A stretch of 64,000 nt of DNA from Bemisia tabaci (GCF_918797505.1 NC_092793.1:1-64000), one strand, 5' to 3'; shown: positions 12,512 through 25,800, numbered from the stretch's first letter. The notes: generated from the letters alone by a model not told the origin. Numbers and translations are program-made.

Positions 12512-12915
12512 GATAATACATTCGAGAGTTGAATTTAATGATGAATGTGGCATTATTACTTGTTTTACACTTTGATGGTGGTGTCAAATCTTGAAAATTA
12601 TTATGAGCACAAGAAAACTAAAAGCTGGAAAAATATACATTACAGACTTTCGCACAACATGACTCAATTATGAAATGATAAACGCCAGAAAAGATGAATT
12701 TTGAAACTTAGAATTATGGTTTACATAACTTGGCAACACCTCATAAGGGGCAGGGTTGCCACAGTCAGGGAATTTTATAAAGTCAGGGAAAACTGGGAAA
12801 TGTCAGGGAAAATTTGTTGAATCTTCTTCATTTGCTTTCTATATTGGGTTTGATGTTTCAAACTACAAATTTTTGTCAAATTATGTCTTCTTAGCCATTC
12901 GCCATATCTTCATTT
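12512..12915. repeat. About 400-bp segment present in arm A and missing in arm B
   Basis: Arm A carries a segment ending in a CAGGGTTGCCACAGTCAGGG-type repeat with many GTCAGGGAA phrases. Arm B (near 17130-17165) goes straight from the repeat's far end to the flanking sequence. The GTTGCCAC/CAGGGAA repeat also occurs near 17070 and 32790, so it is a dispersed repeat that may have promoted the deletion. Confidence 0.6.
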
Positions 12916-13082
12916 GTCAGGGAATTTCACCAAAATGTATCAGGGAAATGTCGGGGAATTTCATTTTCTAAATTTTGTGGCAACCCTGTCTGATCGAATG
13001 ACTATTACTTTAATAACCGTAACTTGCTCTGCTATTCCACTTACTTGACAGTTGATGATTATTTCTTTTCTCATGTTTTCAG

Positions 13083-13560
13083 ATGCTTGAATCAGGCAGC
13101 CTAGAACACATGTCTTGAAAGAAAATGCCAACTATTTTCGTTCCTCAATGATTACTTTTAGACGGAATTGACGCTGCTCAAAATTGTTTTACTTCTCTCT
13201 TACTGCCTTTTTTAAACAATATATATTTTTTTTAAATTTAATGGTCATTTTGTTTACTTGCTAATTATAATATTCATTTATTAGTGTTTAAATACGTTAG
13301 TGAGTTGCTTGTGTAACACTGATTTTTGTTCCTTTTTTTGGAAACTTGAATGAATTTCATGCGCTCATGTAAACAAGCTCGTTCTTAGACTAACAGTGCA
13401 AATATGGCAAATTTCACCTAAGCCTTTCTTTAGCACGTTCAACCCATATTTTGTACTTGTATCCCCTTGAAATATCATTACGTTAGCAAGTCAACAGGGA
13501 ATTACTGATTTTTTGTTTTGTTTTCAAGAACTTAAATAAATTTTCTTTTTTCTACTACCT
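13083..13560 (+). other. Probable 3' untranslated exon of the unrecognised gene (arm A)
   Basis: A pyrimidine-rich acceptor (CATGTTTTCAG) ends at 13082 after the previous exon's donor at 11467. There is no long frame, the sequence is AT-rich, and an AATAAA hexamer occurs near 13535. The arm B mate runs leftwards from 16975. It includes one 186-bp unit that is doubled in arm B. The 3' end is a guess. Confidence 0.35.
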
Positions 13561-14387
13561 TATGTCTATTTATCAACATCTCTTTTTTCATACACCATTT
13601 TTTCTCATGACTAATATTAGTGAGTGAAATATTTTTTCATGTGTGTTTTAAATTCTTCCAGTCATTTATTGACTAATAATAGTCGCATTTTGTTCCTGAA
13701 GGCCACAAATTTTTTATTTCTCCCTATTTTCTGAATCTGATTGTCTTGAGATGGCTTTATGGCGAAAGTCTCAAAACACTTTCCTCATTTGGAATGTTTC
13801 AAGAAGAGCTGATGATGTTTCATTTTCATTTAAATTTTTTCCTTACAATGAAAATCAGTGAATTATTCATAATTTTACCAAATATTCTGCACATGATGCA
13901 GGATAACCAGCAAAAATGTCAAGAAATAATGTTCCTTAGCTTATCGTAAGTAATACAGGCAATGTGTCAAGAAATCATCAACGTTGCAAAAAGAGACATT
14001 CAATTTTCAACAACGACTAACATTGGTTGAAAAATAAGAGTGACCATGAGTGAGAAACTCATTAATTTTAAACCATGAACGTTTTGCAGGATTTAAAATA
14101 GATTACTAAAATCTTAACCTCTTTACAAAAGAGAGATGAAGTTTCGTAGATTTTGAATCACTAAGGGGCTACGTCCCAGTAAATAATCACTGAAAGAAAA
14201 AAAAAATCTTAAATTTGCCGCCAAGAAGTATTCTCTCTTGAATCAAGAATTCTGATCATAATCAGCTTATTACAAACTATATACATGCTTAATTCAATAT
14301 TTTCATTCATGTATCAAGAAAAATTTAGCTTGAATAAAGATATAAAAAAATTCTTGGCGGCCAATTCAAGAATCATCATGCATCATA

Positions 14388-14751
14388 ATGGATACGGCAA
14401 CATTGCTCGTGATACCCCCCTTTGTTTTTCTCGAAATTTTCTGATGATGATTCTGGGTGTCCATACTCAATATAAAATCTTTCAAATTGGATGAACAAAT
14501 GAAATTAATGAAACGACAGTCCTGCTCCGAATTTACGCGACTCGCGAATTATGGATGATGCAGCAATTCGGCAACATTGCAGAAAATTGCCCCCTTGGAT
14601 TTTTTTAAATTTTCCAAGGATGATTCTTGGTGTGCATACTCAATATCTATGTGTCAAAGGGGATGCACAAATGAAACTTTGAAACCCTCAGAGCCTGCCC
14701 TGAAATTACGCGACTCGCGAATTATGGATAATGCAGCAATTCGACAACATT
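14388..14751. repeat. Satellite-like tandem array of about 163-173 bp units, arm A edge
   Basis: Three related units begin with an ATGGATRMYGCRRCA-like phrase at 14388, 14551 and 14724, giving spacings of 163 and 173 bp. Each unit carries the phrase CGACTCGCGAATTATGGAT upstream and a TTCT(G/T)GGTGTNCATACTCAAT phrase inside. The third unit is cut by the gap. The mirror image is at 15252-15560. A tandem array here explains why assembly failed. Confidence 0.75.
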
Positions 14752-15251
14752 NNNNNNNNNNNNNNNNNNNNNNNNNNNNNNNNNNNNNNNNNNNNNNNNN
14801 NNNNNNNNNNNNNNNNNNNNNNNNNNNNNNNNNNNNNNNNNNNNNNNNNNNNNNNNNNNNNNNNNNNNNNNNNNNNNNNNNNNNNNNNNNNNNNNNNNNN
14901 NNNNNNNNNNNNNNNNNNNNNNNNNNNNNNNNNNNNNNNNNNNNNNNNNNNNNNNNNNNNNNNNNNNNNNNNNNNNNNNNNNNNNNNNNNNNNNNNNNNN
15001 NNNNNNNNNNNNNNNNNNNNNNNNNNNNNNNNNNNNNNNNNNNNNNNNNNNNNNNNNNNNNNNNNNNNNNNNNNNNNNNNNNNNNNNNNNNNNNNNNNNN
15101 NNNNNNNNNNNNNNNNNNNNNNNNNNNNNNNNNNNNNNNNNNNNNNNNNNNNNNNNNNNNNNNNNNNNNNNNNNNNNNNNNNNNNNNNNNNNNNNNNNNN
15201 NNNNNNNNNNNNNNNNNNNNNNNNNNNNNNNNNNNNNNNNNNNNNNNNNNN
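14752..15251. other. Scaffold gap (500 N) at the centre of the inverted duplication
   Basis: Exactly 500 N, a conventional unknown-length gap. Both edges are the same satellite-like sequence in opposite orientation, so an unresolved tandem array probably fills or caused the gap. Confidence 0.98.
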
Positions 15252-15560
15252 CTTGGAAAATTTCAAAAAATTCAAGGGGGCAATTTTCTGCAATGTTGCC
15301 GAATTGCTGCATCATCCATAATTCGCGAGTCGCGTAAATTCGGAGCAGGACTGTCGTTTCATTAATTTCATTTGTTCATCCAATTTGAAAGATTTTATAT
15401 TGAGTATGGACACCCAGAATCATCATCAGAAAATTTCGAGAAAAACAAAGGGGGGTATCACGAGCAATGTTGCCGTATCCATTATGATGCATGATGATTC
15501 TTGAATTGGCCGCCAAGAATTTTTTTATATCTTTATTCAAGCTAAATTTTTCTTGATACA
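15252..15560. repeat. Mirror copy of the satellite-like array, arm B edge
   Basis: Reverse complement of the units at 14388-14751, including the CGCGAGTCGCG phrase near 15325 and the TTGAGTATGGACACCCAGAA phrase near 15400. It starts directly at the gap with part of a unit. Confidence 0.75.
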
Positions 15561-16360
15561 TGAATGAAAATATTGAATTAAGCATGTATTTAGTTTGTAA
15601 TAACCTGATCATGATCAGAATTCTTGATTCAAGAGAGAATACTTCTTGGCGGCAAATTTAAGATTTTTTTTTTTCTTTCAGTGATTATTTACTGGGACGT
15701 AGCCCCTTAGTGATTCAAAATCTACGAAACTTCATCTCTCTTTTGTAAAGAGGTTAAGATTTTAGTAATCTATTTTAAATCCTGCAAAACGTTCATGGTT
15801 TAAAATTAATGAGTTTCTCACTCATGGTCACTCTTATTTTTCAACCAATGTTAGTCGTTGTTGAAAATTGAATGTCTCTTTTTGCAACGTTGATGATTTC
15901 TTGACACATTGCCTGTATTACTTACGATAAGCTAAGGAACATTATTTCTTGACATTTTTGCTGGTTATCCTGCATCATGTGCAGAATATTTGGTAAAATT
16001 ATGAATAATTCACTGATTTTCATTGTAAGGAAAAAATTTAAATGAAAATGAAACATCATCAGCTCTTCTTGAAACATTCCAAATGAGGAAAGTGTTTTGA
16101 GACTTTCGCCATAAAGCCATCTCAAGACAATCAGATTCAGAAAATAGGGAGAAATAAAAAATTTGTGGCCTTCAGGAACAAAATGCGACTATTATTAGTC
16201 AATAAATGACTGGAAGAATTTAAAACACACATGAAAAAATATTTCACACACTAATATTAGTCATGAGAAAAAATGGTGTATGAAAAAAGAGATGTTGATA
16301 AATAGACATAAGGTAGTAGAAAAAAGAAAATTTATTTAAGTTCTTGAAAACAAAACAAAA

Positions 16361-16732
16361 AATCAGTAATTCCCTGTTGACTTGCTAACGTAATGATATT
16401 TCAAGGGGATACAAGTACAAAATATGGGTTGAACATGCTAAAGAAAGGCTCAGGTGAAATTTACCATATTTGCACTGTTAGTCTAAGAACGAGCTTGTTT
16501 ACATGAGCGCATGAAATTTATTCAAGTTTCCGAAAATAGGAATAAAAATCAGCATTACTCTGTTGACTCACTAACGTTATGATATTTCAAGGGGATACAA
16601 GTACAAAATATGGGTTGAACGTGCTAAAGAAAGGCTTAGGTGAAATTTGCCATATTTGCACTGTTAGTCTAAGAACGAGCTTGTTTACATGAGCGCATGA
16701 AATTCATTCAAGTTTCCAAAAAAAGGAACAAA
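16361..16732. repeat. Two 186-bp tandem units in arm B (one in arm A)
   Basis: AATCAG followed by a TTGACTYRCTAACG phrase recurs at 16361, 16547 and 16733, exactly 186 bp apart. The units differ by several substitutions (GAACATGCTAAAG versus GAACGTGCTAAAG). Arm A has only one copy at about 13330-13515. Confidence 0.85.
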
Positions 16733-18197
16733 AATCAGTGTTACACAAGCAACTCACTAACGTATTTAAACACTAGTAAATGAATATTATAATTAGCAAG
16801 TAAACAAAATGACCATTAAATTAAAAAAAAAATATATATTGTTTAAAAAAGGCAGTAAGAGAGAAGTAAAACAATTTTGAGCAGCGTCAATTTCGTCTAA
16901 AAGTAATCATTGAGGAACGAAAATAGTTGGCATTTTCTTTTAAGACATGTGTTCTAGGCTGCCTGATTCAAGCATCTGAAAACATGAGAAAAGAAATAAT
17001 CATCAACTGTCAAGTAAGTGGAATAGCAGAGCAAGTTACGGTTATTAAAGTAATAGTCATTCGATCAGACAGGGTTGCCACAAAATTTAGAAAATGAAAT
17101 TCCCCGACATTTCCCTGATACAGTTTGGTGAAATTCCCTGACTCTGACTGGTGAAACTCAAAAAAACTCAAGACAGGAAGAATGGACATGAGCGGCCTCT
17201 GCATGAAACGATTGAAATTTGTGTAACTCATGATAAGCCAAAGATTAAAAACATCACTGGTCAAGAGGACCACATACCTTGAGATCCAAAAAAGTATTTC
17301 TATTTTACCAATGGCTGCCTCACCAAAAGTTTTTTTTTCTCTTCCTATAAAGAACATACGTGTCTCTTATGCCATTCACTGTCATCTGCCTATTTCTAGT
17401 TGGATGAAGTTTTCTGCATCCACAAGTCCACTGGACAATGAACTGACATACCGGTACGCTCTTTGAAAAAACTCAATAATCTTCCATTAGTTTTATTCCT
17501 CCTTCAGCTTTGGCTTCAAAACATCATCTTAGAGGAATGCAAATAGTCTAGGACTTCATTGACGTTTTGAAAACTTGACTTAATTATATCAGGCCAAGGC
17601 TTATAACCTTTAGTAATTCGAGGTCTTTGTATTATAATTTGCCATTTTCCCTTCGAAAGCTTCTCTTATCTCAATTTCAAGGATATGAAGGGGAAAAAAC
17701 ATGCATGAAATCTCTCTTCAAAATTTTCTGGAGGATAATACCATCATCATTAAATTTACACAAGTTTCGTACCTAATCCTCATTTGCAACCGTTTTGTCA
17801 CCACAAGCTCCACATTTCCAATTGACAAGTTCTCACTTCCGAAAATTTGTATCTGTAGCATCCGTTTCATCTCACCGCATTATTTCGAAACATATCTTAG
17901 TTGACGAATACGAAAAGTGTCCTCAGTATCAGAAAATTTAAAACAACAAAAATAATAAACAGCTTGGTCATTGCACTATTGAAAAACTTTTTAAGCAGAT
18001 TTTCTCGGGGAACTTTTTAAATCTTGTCCTCATAGACCATACTTGAAAAGATGGGTAAAAACAAAATTTGTAAAAAAGCTGATTATCTTGGCTAACCTGA
18101 AGGAGGAGTAAAATCTTAAGGAAAAACCCTTCACTTCCAAGAATGATTTACTACGTATACAATTTTTAAGTGTACTGGCAAAAAATTGAAAACTCAC

Positions 18198-18247
18198 CTA
18201 GTTATCAGGCTTGTCGCAAGAGCTGCATCCCGTATAATCTACTGCAT
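18198..18247 (-). CDS. Terminal coding exon of unrecognised gene (arm B copy)
   Basis: Minus-strand mate of 11417-11466, 50 nt, same stop and splice sites. Confidence 0.55.
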
Positions 18248-19477
18248 CTGTGAATGAAAAAAAAAAACGTCCAAGTTAACTAATCAGGGAATTTCGTACA
18301 GTTCAGTACATAAGTGTGATTTCGAAATCACAAATTTGAAAAACAGTAAACTTCAGTCAATGATTATATTTCACTGTAGACACAACTACATATATCTATC
18401 ATCATGCTTTTCTAGTCAATGTTTCCGGCTTGTGATAACATAACGAGCACCTAATGAGTAGAGTTTGTTTCATTTTGAACCTCAGCATTGAGTATTCGAA
18501 AGTAAAAGATTGTATACCGAAAATTTTATTTCGGAGAAAATCCCTAATTGAAGATTGAACACCATGTACTTCCTCCATTACTTAAACTGCGCCTAAACTC
18601 TAATTCCTTTGTGACTTGCTGAACCTTTGAAAAGGGGTATGGAAAACAGCAGATGGCTACCCTGTGCGGGTTTCTAACATATTTTTTTTTCTTTGTTTTT
18701 TTTGTTTGAAAACATGCACAAGTTCTTTTATTGGCAAGAGACTTTCTGCTGCTGAGATGATATGTTCCTTATTATTTAAGTTTTTTTTTCAACATGAATG
18801 GTAATTGAGAGGGGTGGGTTTGTAACTAAAAACATGTCGCCTTTCTCATTTTAAACAGAAAAATTAGAGTACTGAAGTCTTTGTCCATTAGTTGCCAACG
18901 CATGGATGATGCAGGGGTAGAGATGACGACTATACAGTGGATCAGGGTTATATGTTCCCCCATAAACATGAAAACTTTGTAAAATTCGCATTCCATTCTC
19001 TCTCTATGATCTTTAGTTCATTTCTATTGTACAGAAACATGTATAAGCTACATTCATTTTATTGGATACGCCATCTTACGAGGATTCAGAAATCTTGTAC
19101 TCCTGAAAATGGGCTTAATGGCACTAATGCCTGTTTACCAAAAATATCCTTAATAAATTTGTTGTCACTTCTGATATCCAAGTCTCCTCTTTGCTCTTCA
19201 TTTACCGGCAAAAATGTAATTCTCCCCTGAATTCATTCAAGCAACCATGAGACACTACAGCCTGATTGTTAAAGCTTTATCAGGCTTTGTCAGCAGGCTA
19301 ACACATGATAATCTTTTAACTGATCGATTTTTTAAGTCTTTTTGTGCTGACATGAGCATCAATAATCAGGCTACTGGTCAACAGACACTTCGGATCGCCT
19401 AAAATTTGTCACTGATTCTAGGTGGGCTTTTCGCAATGATTTTGAAAAGGTGCATTTGACAATCACCTACTTCCAAT

Positions 19478-19607
19478 TGGGGAAAGAAAAGAAGACACAT
19501 ATGTCACATCCGAGAATCACACAATTCAACATAAATTTAGATGGTAACAAAATGATAACTGATCCACTCAGGTTGATGCGATGATTGGCTCTTCTTTCCT
19601 TTCCCCT
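19478..19607. mobile_element. Short MITE, GGGGAAAGRAAAGAAGA ends (arm B)
   Basis: Reverse-complement counterpart of 10060-10188. Confidence 0.6.
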
Positions 19608-20041
19608 GTCCTGTATTATTTACTCAGTTCCCAAACAACTGAATTTCCTGTGGTAAACTGCGATTTTTTTTTGGAGTACATGCAAAATTTGATTTTTCCA
19701 AGCATACCGTGAGGATCCAGAAAACCCAACGTAAGTTTCGAGATCAGCCCTAAAAATACACCTAGAAAATTACATTCCTTCTTGTGATGACTTTTTTCTC
19801 TTTTTGATACAACCAATTTGAGCTTGGTTCATCTAGAAGATACGCTATCAGAGACTTGCAATTGGTCTACTGTCCTCTGAAAATTCTGTGTTTCTGCAAC
19901 CCATCAACAATTTGGATCCAAACAAATACACCTTGAAATTAATTACTGTGCCCTTCTTTCCTTTATTCATCTGATAAAATAGTGATAAAATCTGTATTTT
20001 TATGGTTGCCAAGTTCCGATGTTGTAAATACTTTCACTTAC

Positions 20042-20098
20042 CAGTTCTCAATGTGTCTGCGGATGGCGGCTCCTCTTCGGAACTGATTGTTATTTCTC
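20042..20098 (-). CDS. 57-nt exon of unrecognised gene (arm B copy)
   Basis: Exact-length minus-strand mate of 9567-9623 with intact acceptor and GTAAGTG donor. Confidence 0.55.
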
Positions 20099-21474
20099 CT
20101 GCAACACGAATTTTCAATAGTATAATTAAAAGAAGGAACCTTTACTAAAAGAATTACAGTAACCCCTAAAAACAGTAATCCTGTTTAACAACATAACCTC
20201 ATTTGGTAGGGAGTGTACACTCATGAAAAAGGAATGCCGAAACACACTCAGCTCTTCCTGGACCAACTTTGAAAAAAACTTTGATTTTCCGCTACTTTGA
20301 ACAACTTTTCTCAGATAAAATTTGATTAGATGAAAAACAAAAAGGGGCGAGATTCCCAAAATACTGATAAATTTTGATAACAAGTTCGAAAACTTAGATA
20401 ACGGATTTGTTGGAAGTAAAAATTCTTCGTCTCAATTGCCAAACCTAATTCTGGAACCAACGCCTGCTTAAAATTACAATTTTTCTTGTGATTTTTCCTT
20501 CCAAAAGACAATGGACAAGATCAATTGGACACAGTCCAATAACAATGACTTAGGAGACTGTGCAAACAATTGAACTTAATTATCAGCTGCAAATCTACTG
20601 CATCATTTATTTTTTTTTCCTCCTATACATATTTATTTTGAAGGTCAAATATAACCCTATTTTCAGTTTCCTTAAAGAACAGAGTGATTTCTTAATCCTC
20701 TGAAAGCACCTGAAGGAGACTAATATTTAACCCCCTCTGAAAATGCTCAAAGGTTCCTCGACAAAAATGCCACAAGATGGAGGAGCTTACACCCCAAAAT
20801 GTCCTGCTTCATTGAACTCAGATAAAGAAACTTCACGTCAATTTTCCTCTTGAAGTAATGGTCTGGCAAAACTCCTTGTAGTTTTATAATTAAAATGTTA
20901 TCCTTGCAACTGCTAAATAGTGTTAATTCTCTGACAGAGGAATGTTGATCCTACAGTTCCTCTTACGAGAGAATAAATTAAAGACATTCTCTTTTCCCTT
21001 TTAGAAAACAGACGTGCATCATTCCCTAACGGCAACGATGAGGAGGGCACCTGAATTATCAAAGTTCTTCCCCTGTTGCCAACTATGATTGCTTATCGTG
21101 ACAATTCACGATGGAAAATGCCACCAATCAAAAAAGTAGACGTTGAACTGTCTTTCTTAAATACCCCTCAAACATGTATCATTGTCTGGTTCTCAGAAAA
21201 TATCAGGAGAGGGAGAGAAAATGAGGTTCTAAGCCAAGTTATGGCAGCCTTTGTGCTATGGATAGTCTAGATGTATTGAGTCTTTCCTTACCTCCCCTCA
21301 AGTACATCATAATCGTTGACAAATTGCCAGCCTCTTTAACTGAAATTTGTTTTTTGAACTGCTATGAATTGGACCTACTACATTCCAACATATGAAAATA
21401 GGAATATGAAGTGCACATCCTATTTCACTTGTAATTTTTTTTCGACTGTAACCATTGCAACTTTACTTATGTAC

Positions 21475-21695
21475 GAGGGTCGTTCCAAATAAAAGTATCT
21501 TTTTGCCGTAACTTCTTTACTACTGCATGAAATAAAGGTCTGAAAAAAACTGTTCATTGGTCATGATGTCCCCTTTCTTGCAAGGTTTTATTTTTCCTTT
21601 AAAATTTGGTTCAGCAGAATGTCAAAAAAGTTGTTTTTGTGAACTCACCTCCGGACCACATGGGTCCAAAATTTCACGCTACCAGTCGTCCGAAA
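21475..21695 (-). mobile_element. Mariner-like element, left piece in arm B
   Basis: Begins with TACGAGGGTCGTTCCAAATA and matches 7975-8195 in reverse complement. It stops where the 3.6-kb palindrome starts; the other piece resumes at 25301. Confidence 0.65.
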
Positions 21696-23341
21696 GGGTA
21701 TCCCGGGATAAGCATGTCAAAATGCCCTTGTGAATGGATTTTTATTTTAACCATTTTAAGTCATCAAGGGTGTCCTAAAACTTAGGTTTTGGGGATTTTA
21801 GCCCCCCAACCCCCTCCGCCCCCCCTCAGACCCCCAAAAACCGCTTTTTTGGGCTATTTTTGACTATGCTAACGTCATTTCCTCATAACTTTCGTAATTT
21901 TCGATAGAATTGAACCAAAATTTGTCAGAATCTACATCAATTAGCTTAGTTTTTGTAGAAAAAAATTCATTATCATCGGATAATATTTTAGCCTCCAAAA
22001 AAATTCGTAAAATTTTTGAAAAAATCATTTTTTTCCTTTTTTCGCGGCTAGGTGGCGTATGGAAACATGCACACAAACAAAAATTGTCTCTTTTCTTAAT
22101 TTATACATCCAATAAGATACAGTAAAAATTTCGTGTTGATCGGAGTGGTGCGCCATACTTAAAAACGCAATTTTCTAACCTCAAAACGGCCTAAATGCCA
22201 CCATTAGCCTCCTTTGATGACTAGGCGTGGAGAAATGTAGAGAGAAATATCCGGTTTTATCGTCTCACCTCTTAAGTGATCCACTTAAGTACCTTGAGTC
22301 AAAATTTCGAGTCGATCAGAGTGGTGCGCAACACCCAAGCACGCAATTTTCTAACCTCAAAACGCCGAAATTGCCCATTTCGGCACCCATTATCACTCCG
22401 TGTGAAAAAATAAGAAGAGGTACATCCGATATTATTGTCCTACCTCATAAATTAGACACTTAAGTGCATTTAGTCAAAATTTCGTGTCGATCAGAGTGGT
22501 GCGCAACACCCAAGCACGCAATTTTCTAACCTCAAAACGCCGAAATTGCCCATTTCGGCACCCATTATCACTCCGTGTGAAAAAATAAGAAGAGATACAT
22601 CCATATTATTGTCCTACCTCATAAATTAGGCACTTAAGTGCATTTAGTCAAAATTTCGTGTCGATCAGAGTGGTGCGCAACACCTAAGCACGCAATTTTC
22701 TAACCTCAAAACGGCCAAAATGCCTATTTCAGCACCCTTTATCACTCCGTGTAAAAAAAAGAGAGGTGGGTACATTCGATTTTATAGTCCTACCTCATGA
22801 ATTAGACACTTGAGTACCTCGAGTCAAAATTTCGTGTTGATCAGAGTGATGCGCAACACCCGAACACGCCGCTTTCTAACCTGAAACCTCCCAAAATTCC
22901 CATTTTGGCATTCATTATCACTGTATGTCAGCCAAGATCCCGCTTGAAAATTGCATGATGCACATTTCAAAGTTTATTTTGGCACCCTGCCGCGTAGCAG
23001 ACCCGGTCACTCAGGGAAACCTCTAAACTCCTAGGATATATATGACGGTAGGGAGGCTCGCTCATCCCCCACGAAGAAGCGTTCCCTCGTCCAAACTTCC
23101 ATAATACGTAGCGGTGCAATGAGTGCTGGCAAATTCAAGTCAATCTGTCACGTAATACTTAGGACAATTAGTCGAATTTAACGCTTAAATAGCCGAATTT
23201 AACGGATTACAGTAGACGTATTTACCGTAATATAGTCGTATTTACCGTGGTCTAGCATTGGCCTCAGTATACCCTTCAGCTCGCCCAGAGGGATTCCCTT
23301 CATGAATCCCCAGACGCACTACGTGAAGTCTGACCCACTTC

Positions 23342-23372
<31 letters not shown>

Positions 23373-25300
23373 ACACCTTCAATTTGTTTTTTGTTCTTGT
23401 TTTAACCTAATATACGTACAAATTGTTTCAGAGGTAAACAAAAAAAATTGTAATAAGCAAGTGTTTGTTGACAAAGTCTGTTAAAATGAACCTTCTTTGC
23501 CAAGAAGAAATCATACCAAATACCAACCAAATTAGGTCAAATTTATCTCGTGCTTCTTAAAAAAAATCTATCCTGTAAATTCAAACGCAAAATTGCGATT
23601 GACACTAGCAAAATGGAGCAACTTAAAACCATTGATCACTCGTATTTATTTCTTGCCACTGATTTTTGTTTATATTCCGATTTGTATATCATGTCTTACC
23701 TTAAGTAATAATTTTGTCATCTCTACAATTGTAAATGTTAATTATATTTAAAAAAAAAAAAAACCGTTTCTTTCACTCATAACAAAGTTTCTTTACTGAA
23801 AAAGTGTTTTCCTTTGACTTTAGGATTCTTTCTAACCTCTTGTTAATTTATTGACTTGAATTTGCCAGCACTCATTGCACCGCTACGTATTATGGAAGTT
23901 TGGACGAGGGAACGCTTCTTCGTGGGGGATGAGCGAGCCTCCCTACCGTCATATATATCCTAGGAGTTTAGAGGTTTCCCTGAGTGACCGGGTCTGCTAC
24001 GCGGCAGGGTGCCAAAATAAACTTTGAAATGTGCATCATGCAATTTTCAAGCGGGATCTTGGCTGACATACAGTGATAATGAATGCCAAAATGGGAATTT
24101 TGGGAGGTTTCAGGTTAGAAAGCGGCGTGTTCGGGTGTTGCGCATCACTCTGATCAACACGAAATTTTGACTCGAGGTACTCAAGTGTCTAATTCATGAG
24201 GTAGGACTATAAAATCGAATGTACCCACCTCTCTTTTTTTTACACGGAGTGATAATGGGTGCTGAAATAGGCATTTTGGCCGTTTTGAGGTTAGAAAATT
24301 GCGTGCTTAGGTGTTGCGCACCACTCTGATCGACACGAAATTTTGACTAAATGCACTTAAGTGCCTAATTTATGAGGTAGGACAATAATATGGGATGTAT
24401 CTCTTCTTATTTTTTCACACGGAGTGATAATGGGTGCCGAAATGGGCAATTTCGGCGTTTTGAGGTTAGAAAATTGCGTGCTTGGGTGTTGCGCACCACT
24501 CTGATCGACACGAAATTTTGACTAAATGCACTTAAGTGTCTAATTTATGAGGTAGGACAATAATATCGGATGTACCTCTTCTTACTTTTTCACACGGAGT
24601 GATAATGGGTGCCGAAATGGGCAATTTCGGCGTTTTGAGGTTAGAAAATTGCGTGCTTGGGTGTTGCGCACCACTCTGATCGACTCGAAATTTTGACTCA
24701 AGGTACTTAAGTGGATCACTTAAGAGGTGAGACGATAAAACCGGATATTTCTCTCTACATTTCTCCACGCCTAGTCATCAAAGGAGGCTAATGGTGGCAT
24801 TTAGGCCGTTTTGAGGTTAGAAAATTGCGTTTTTAAGTATGGCGCACCACTCCGATCAACACGAAATTTTTACTGTATCTTATTGGATGTATAAATTAAG
24901 AAAAGAGACAATTTTTGTTTGTGTGCATGTTTCCATACGCCACCTAGCCGCGAAAAAAGGAAAAAAAATGATTTTTTCAAAAATTTTACGAATTTTTTTG
25001 GAGGCTAAAATATTATCCGATGATAATGAATTTTTTTCTACAAAAACTAAGCTAATTGATGTAGATTCTGACAAATTTTGGTTCAATTCTATCGAAAATT
25101 ACGAAAGTTATGAGGAAATGACGTTAGCATAGTCAAAAATAGCCCAAAAAAGCGGTTTTTGGGGGTCTGAGGGGGGGCGGAGGGGGTTGGGGGGCTAAAA
25201 TCCCCCAAAACCTAAGTTTTAGGACACCCTTGATGACTTAAAATGGTTAAAATAAAAATCCATTCACAAGGGCATTTTGACATGCTTATCCCGGGATACC
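21696..25300. mobile_element. 3.6-kb palindromic element inserted in arm B
   Basis: Ends GGTATCCCGGGATAAGCATG and its exact reverse complement. The arms run 21696-23144 and 23850-25300 with near-perfect match; the loop (23145-23849) is unique, AT-rich, and holds a 29-bp A run at 23342 and an AAAAAAAAAAAAA run at 23750. Arm A gives the empty site (CCGAAATTTAAAC) with no obvious target duplication. There is no transposase frame: the arms are filled by the 175-bp tandem array. A very large non-autonomous foldback element. Confidence 0.9.
22143..22915. repeat. Tandem array of about 175-bp units in the palindrome arm (mirror 24080-24850)
   Basis: The phrase CGCAATTTTCTAACCTCAAA recurs at about 22165, 22341, 22516 and 22690, with a diverged fifth copy near 22866 (spacing 174-176). 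Each unit also carries TCGTGTCGATCAGAGTGGTG and a CATTATCACTCCGTGTGA phrase. Two short open frames come from the units and are not genes. Confidence 0.88.
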
Positions 25301-25800
25301 TTTAAACAAGACGTGAGATAAAATGTAATGTTGGACAAGCTTATTAATCCCCTCAGCATACAACTCCTTATAGATGAACGAGATTTCTGGGTAACTCCAT
25401 GATTTGATACGAAAGCCCCCTAGCTTGTGAAGCAATTTCACAAAAAGTAGCTGAAATACAACTAATACCGCGCTGATGTCCACATTGTGGTGCATTTTTG
25501 GTGATCTTATAAAAAGGAACCTTTAGCTAAGAATTGTGGCTGTCTGATGTTACAAAATCGTGATTGCACTTTGACACCGAGTAGTTGCTGCGCCGATGTA
25601 CCAACATGGAATTTTAAACCCGTTTGGTGGTGAGGTGGGTTCACAAAAAAATAACTTTTCTGCCATTCTACTGAACAAAATTTAAAATACTATAGCTCGT
25701 TAAAAAGCTGACATTATGACCAATAAGCGGTTTCTTACAGATTTTAATTTAATGCAGTAGTGTAGAAGTTTCAGCAAAAAGATACTTACTTTTGGAAGTC
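25301..25800 (-). mobile_element. Mariner-like element, right piece in arm B
   Basis: Continues the element interrupted at 21696; matches 7465-7970 in reverse complement and includes the IYKELYAEGINKLVQHY transposase tail on the minus strand. Confidence 0.65.

Larger units (their letters stand above)
1..14751. repeat. Arm A of a giant inverted duplication
   Basis: The whole stretch reappears as reverse complement in 15252-32624; base 1 pairs with about 32624 and base 14751 abuts the gap. Identity by eye is high but not perfect: a few percent of sites differ (for example four differences in about 80 bp near 350-430, almost none near 14041-14100). Arm A has insertions not found in the partner: a 630-bp MITE at about 4783-5412 and about 400 bp at 12512-12915. 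The window starts inside the arm, so the true left boundary lies outside it. Differences between the arms show they are separate molecules or alleles, not a copied sequence. Whether the head-to-head arrangement is real or a scaffolding product cannot be decided from the sequence. Confidence 0.95.

Noticed and set aside
14577..15365. Open frames spanning the N run at 14752-15251 (and likewise across 34649-35148 and 59155-59654)
   Set aside because: They consist almost wholly of unknown bases; the flanks are satellite or repeat sequence.
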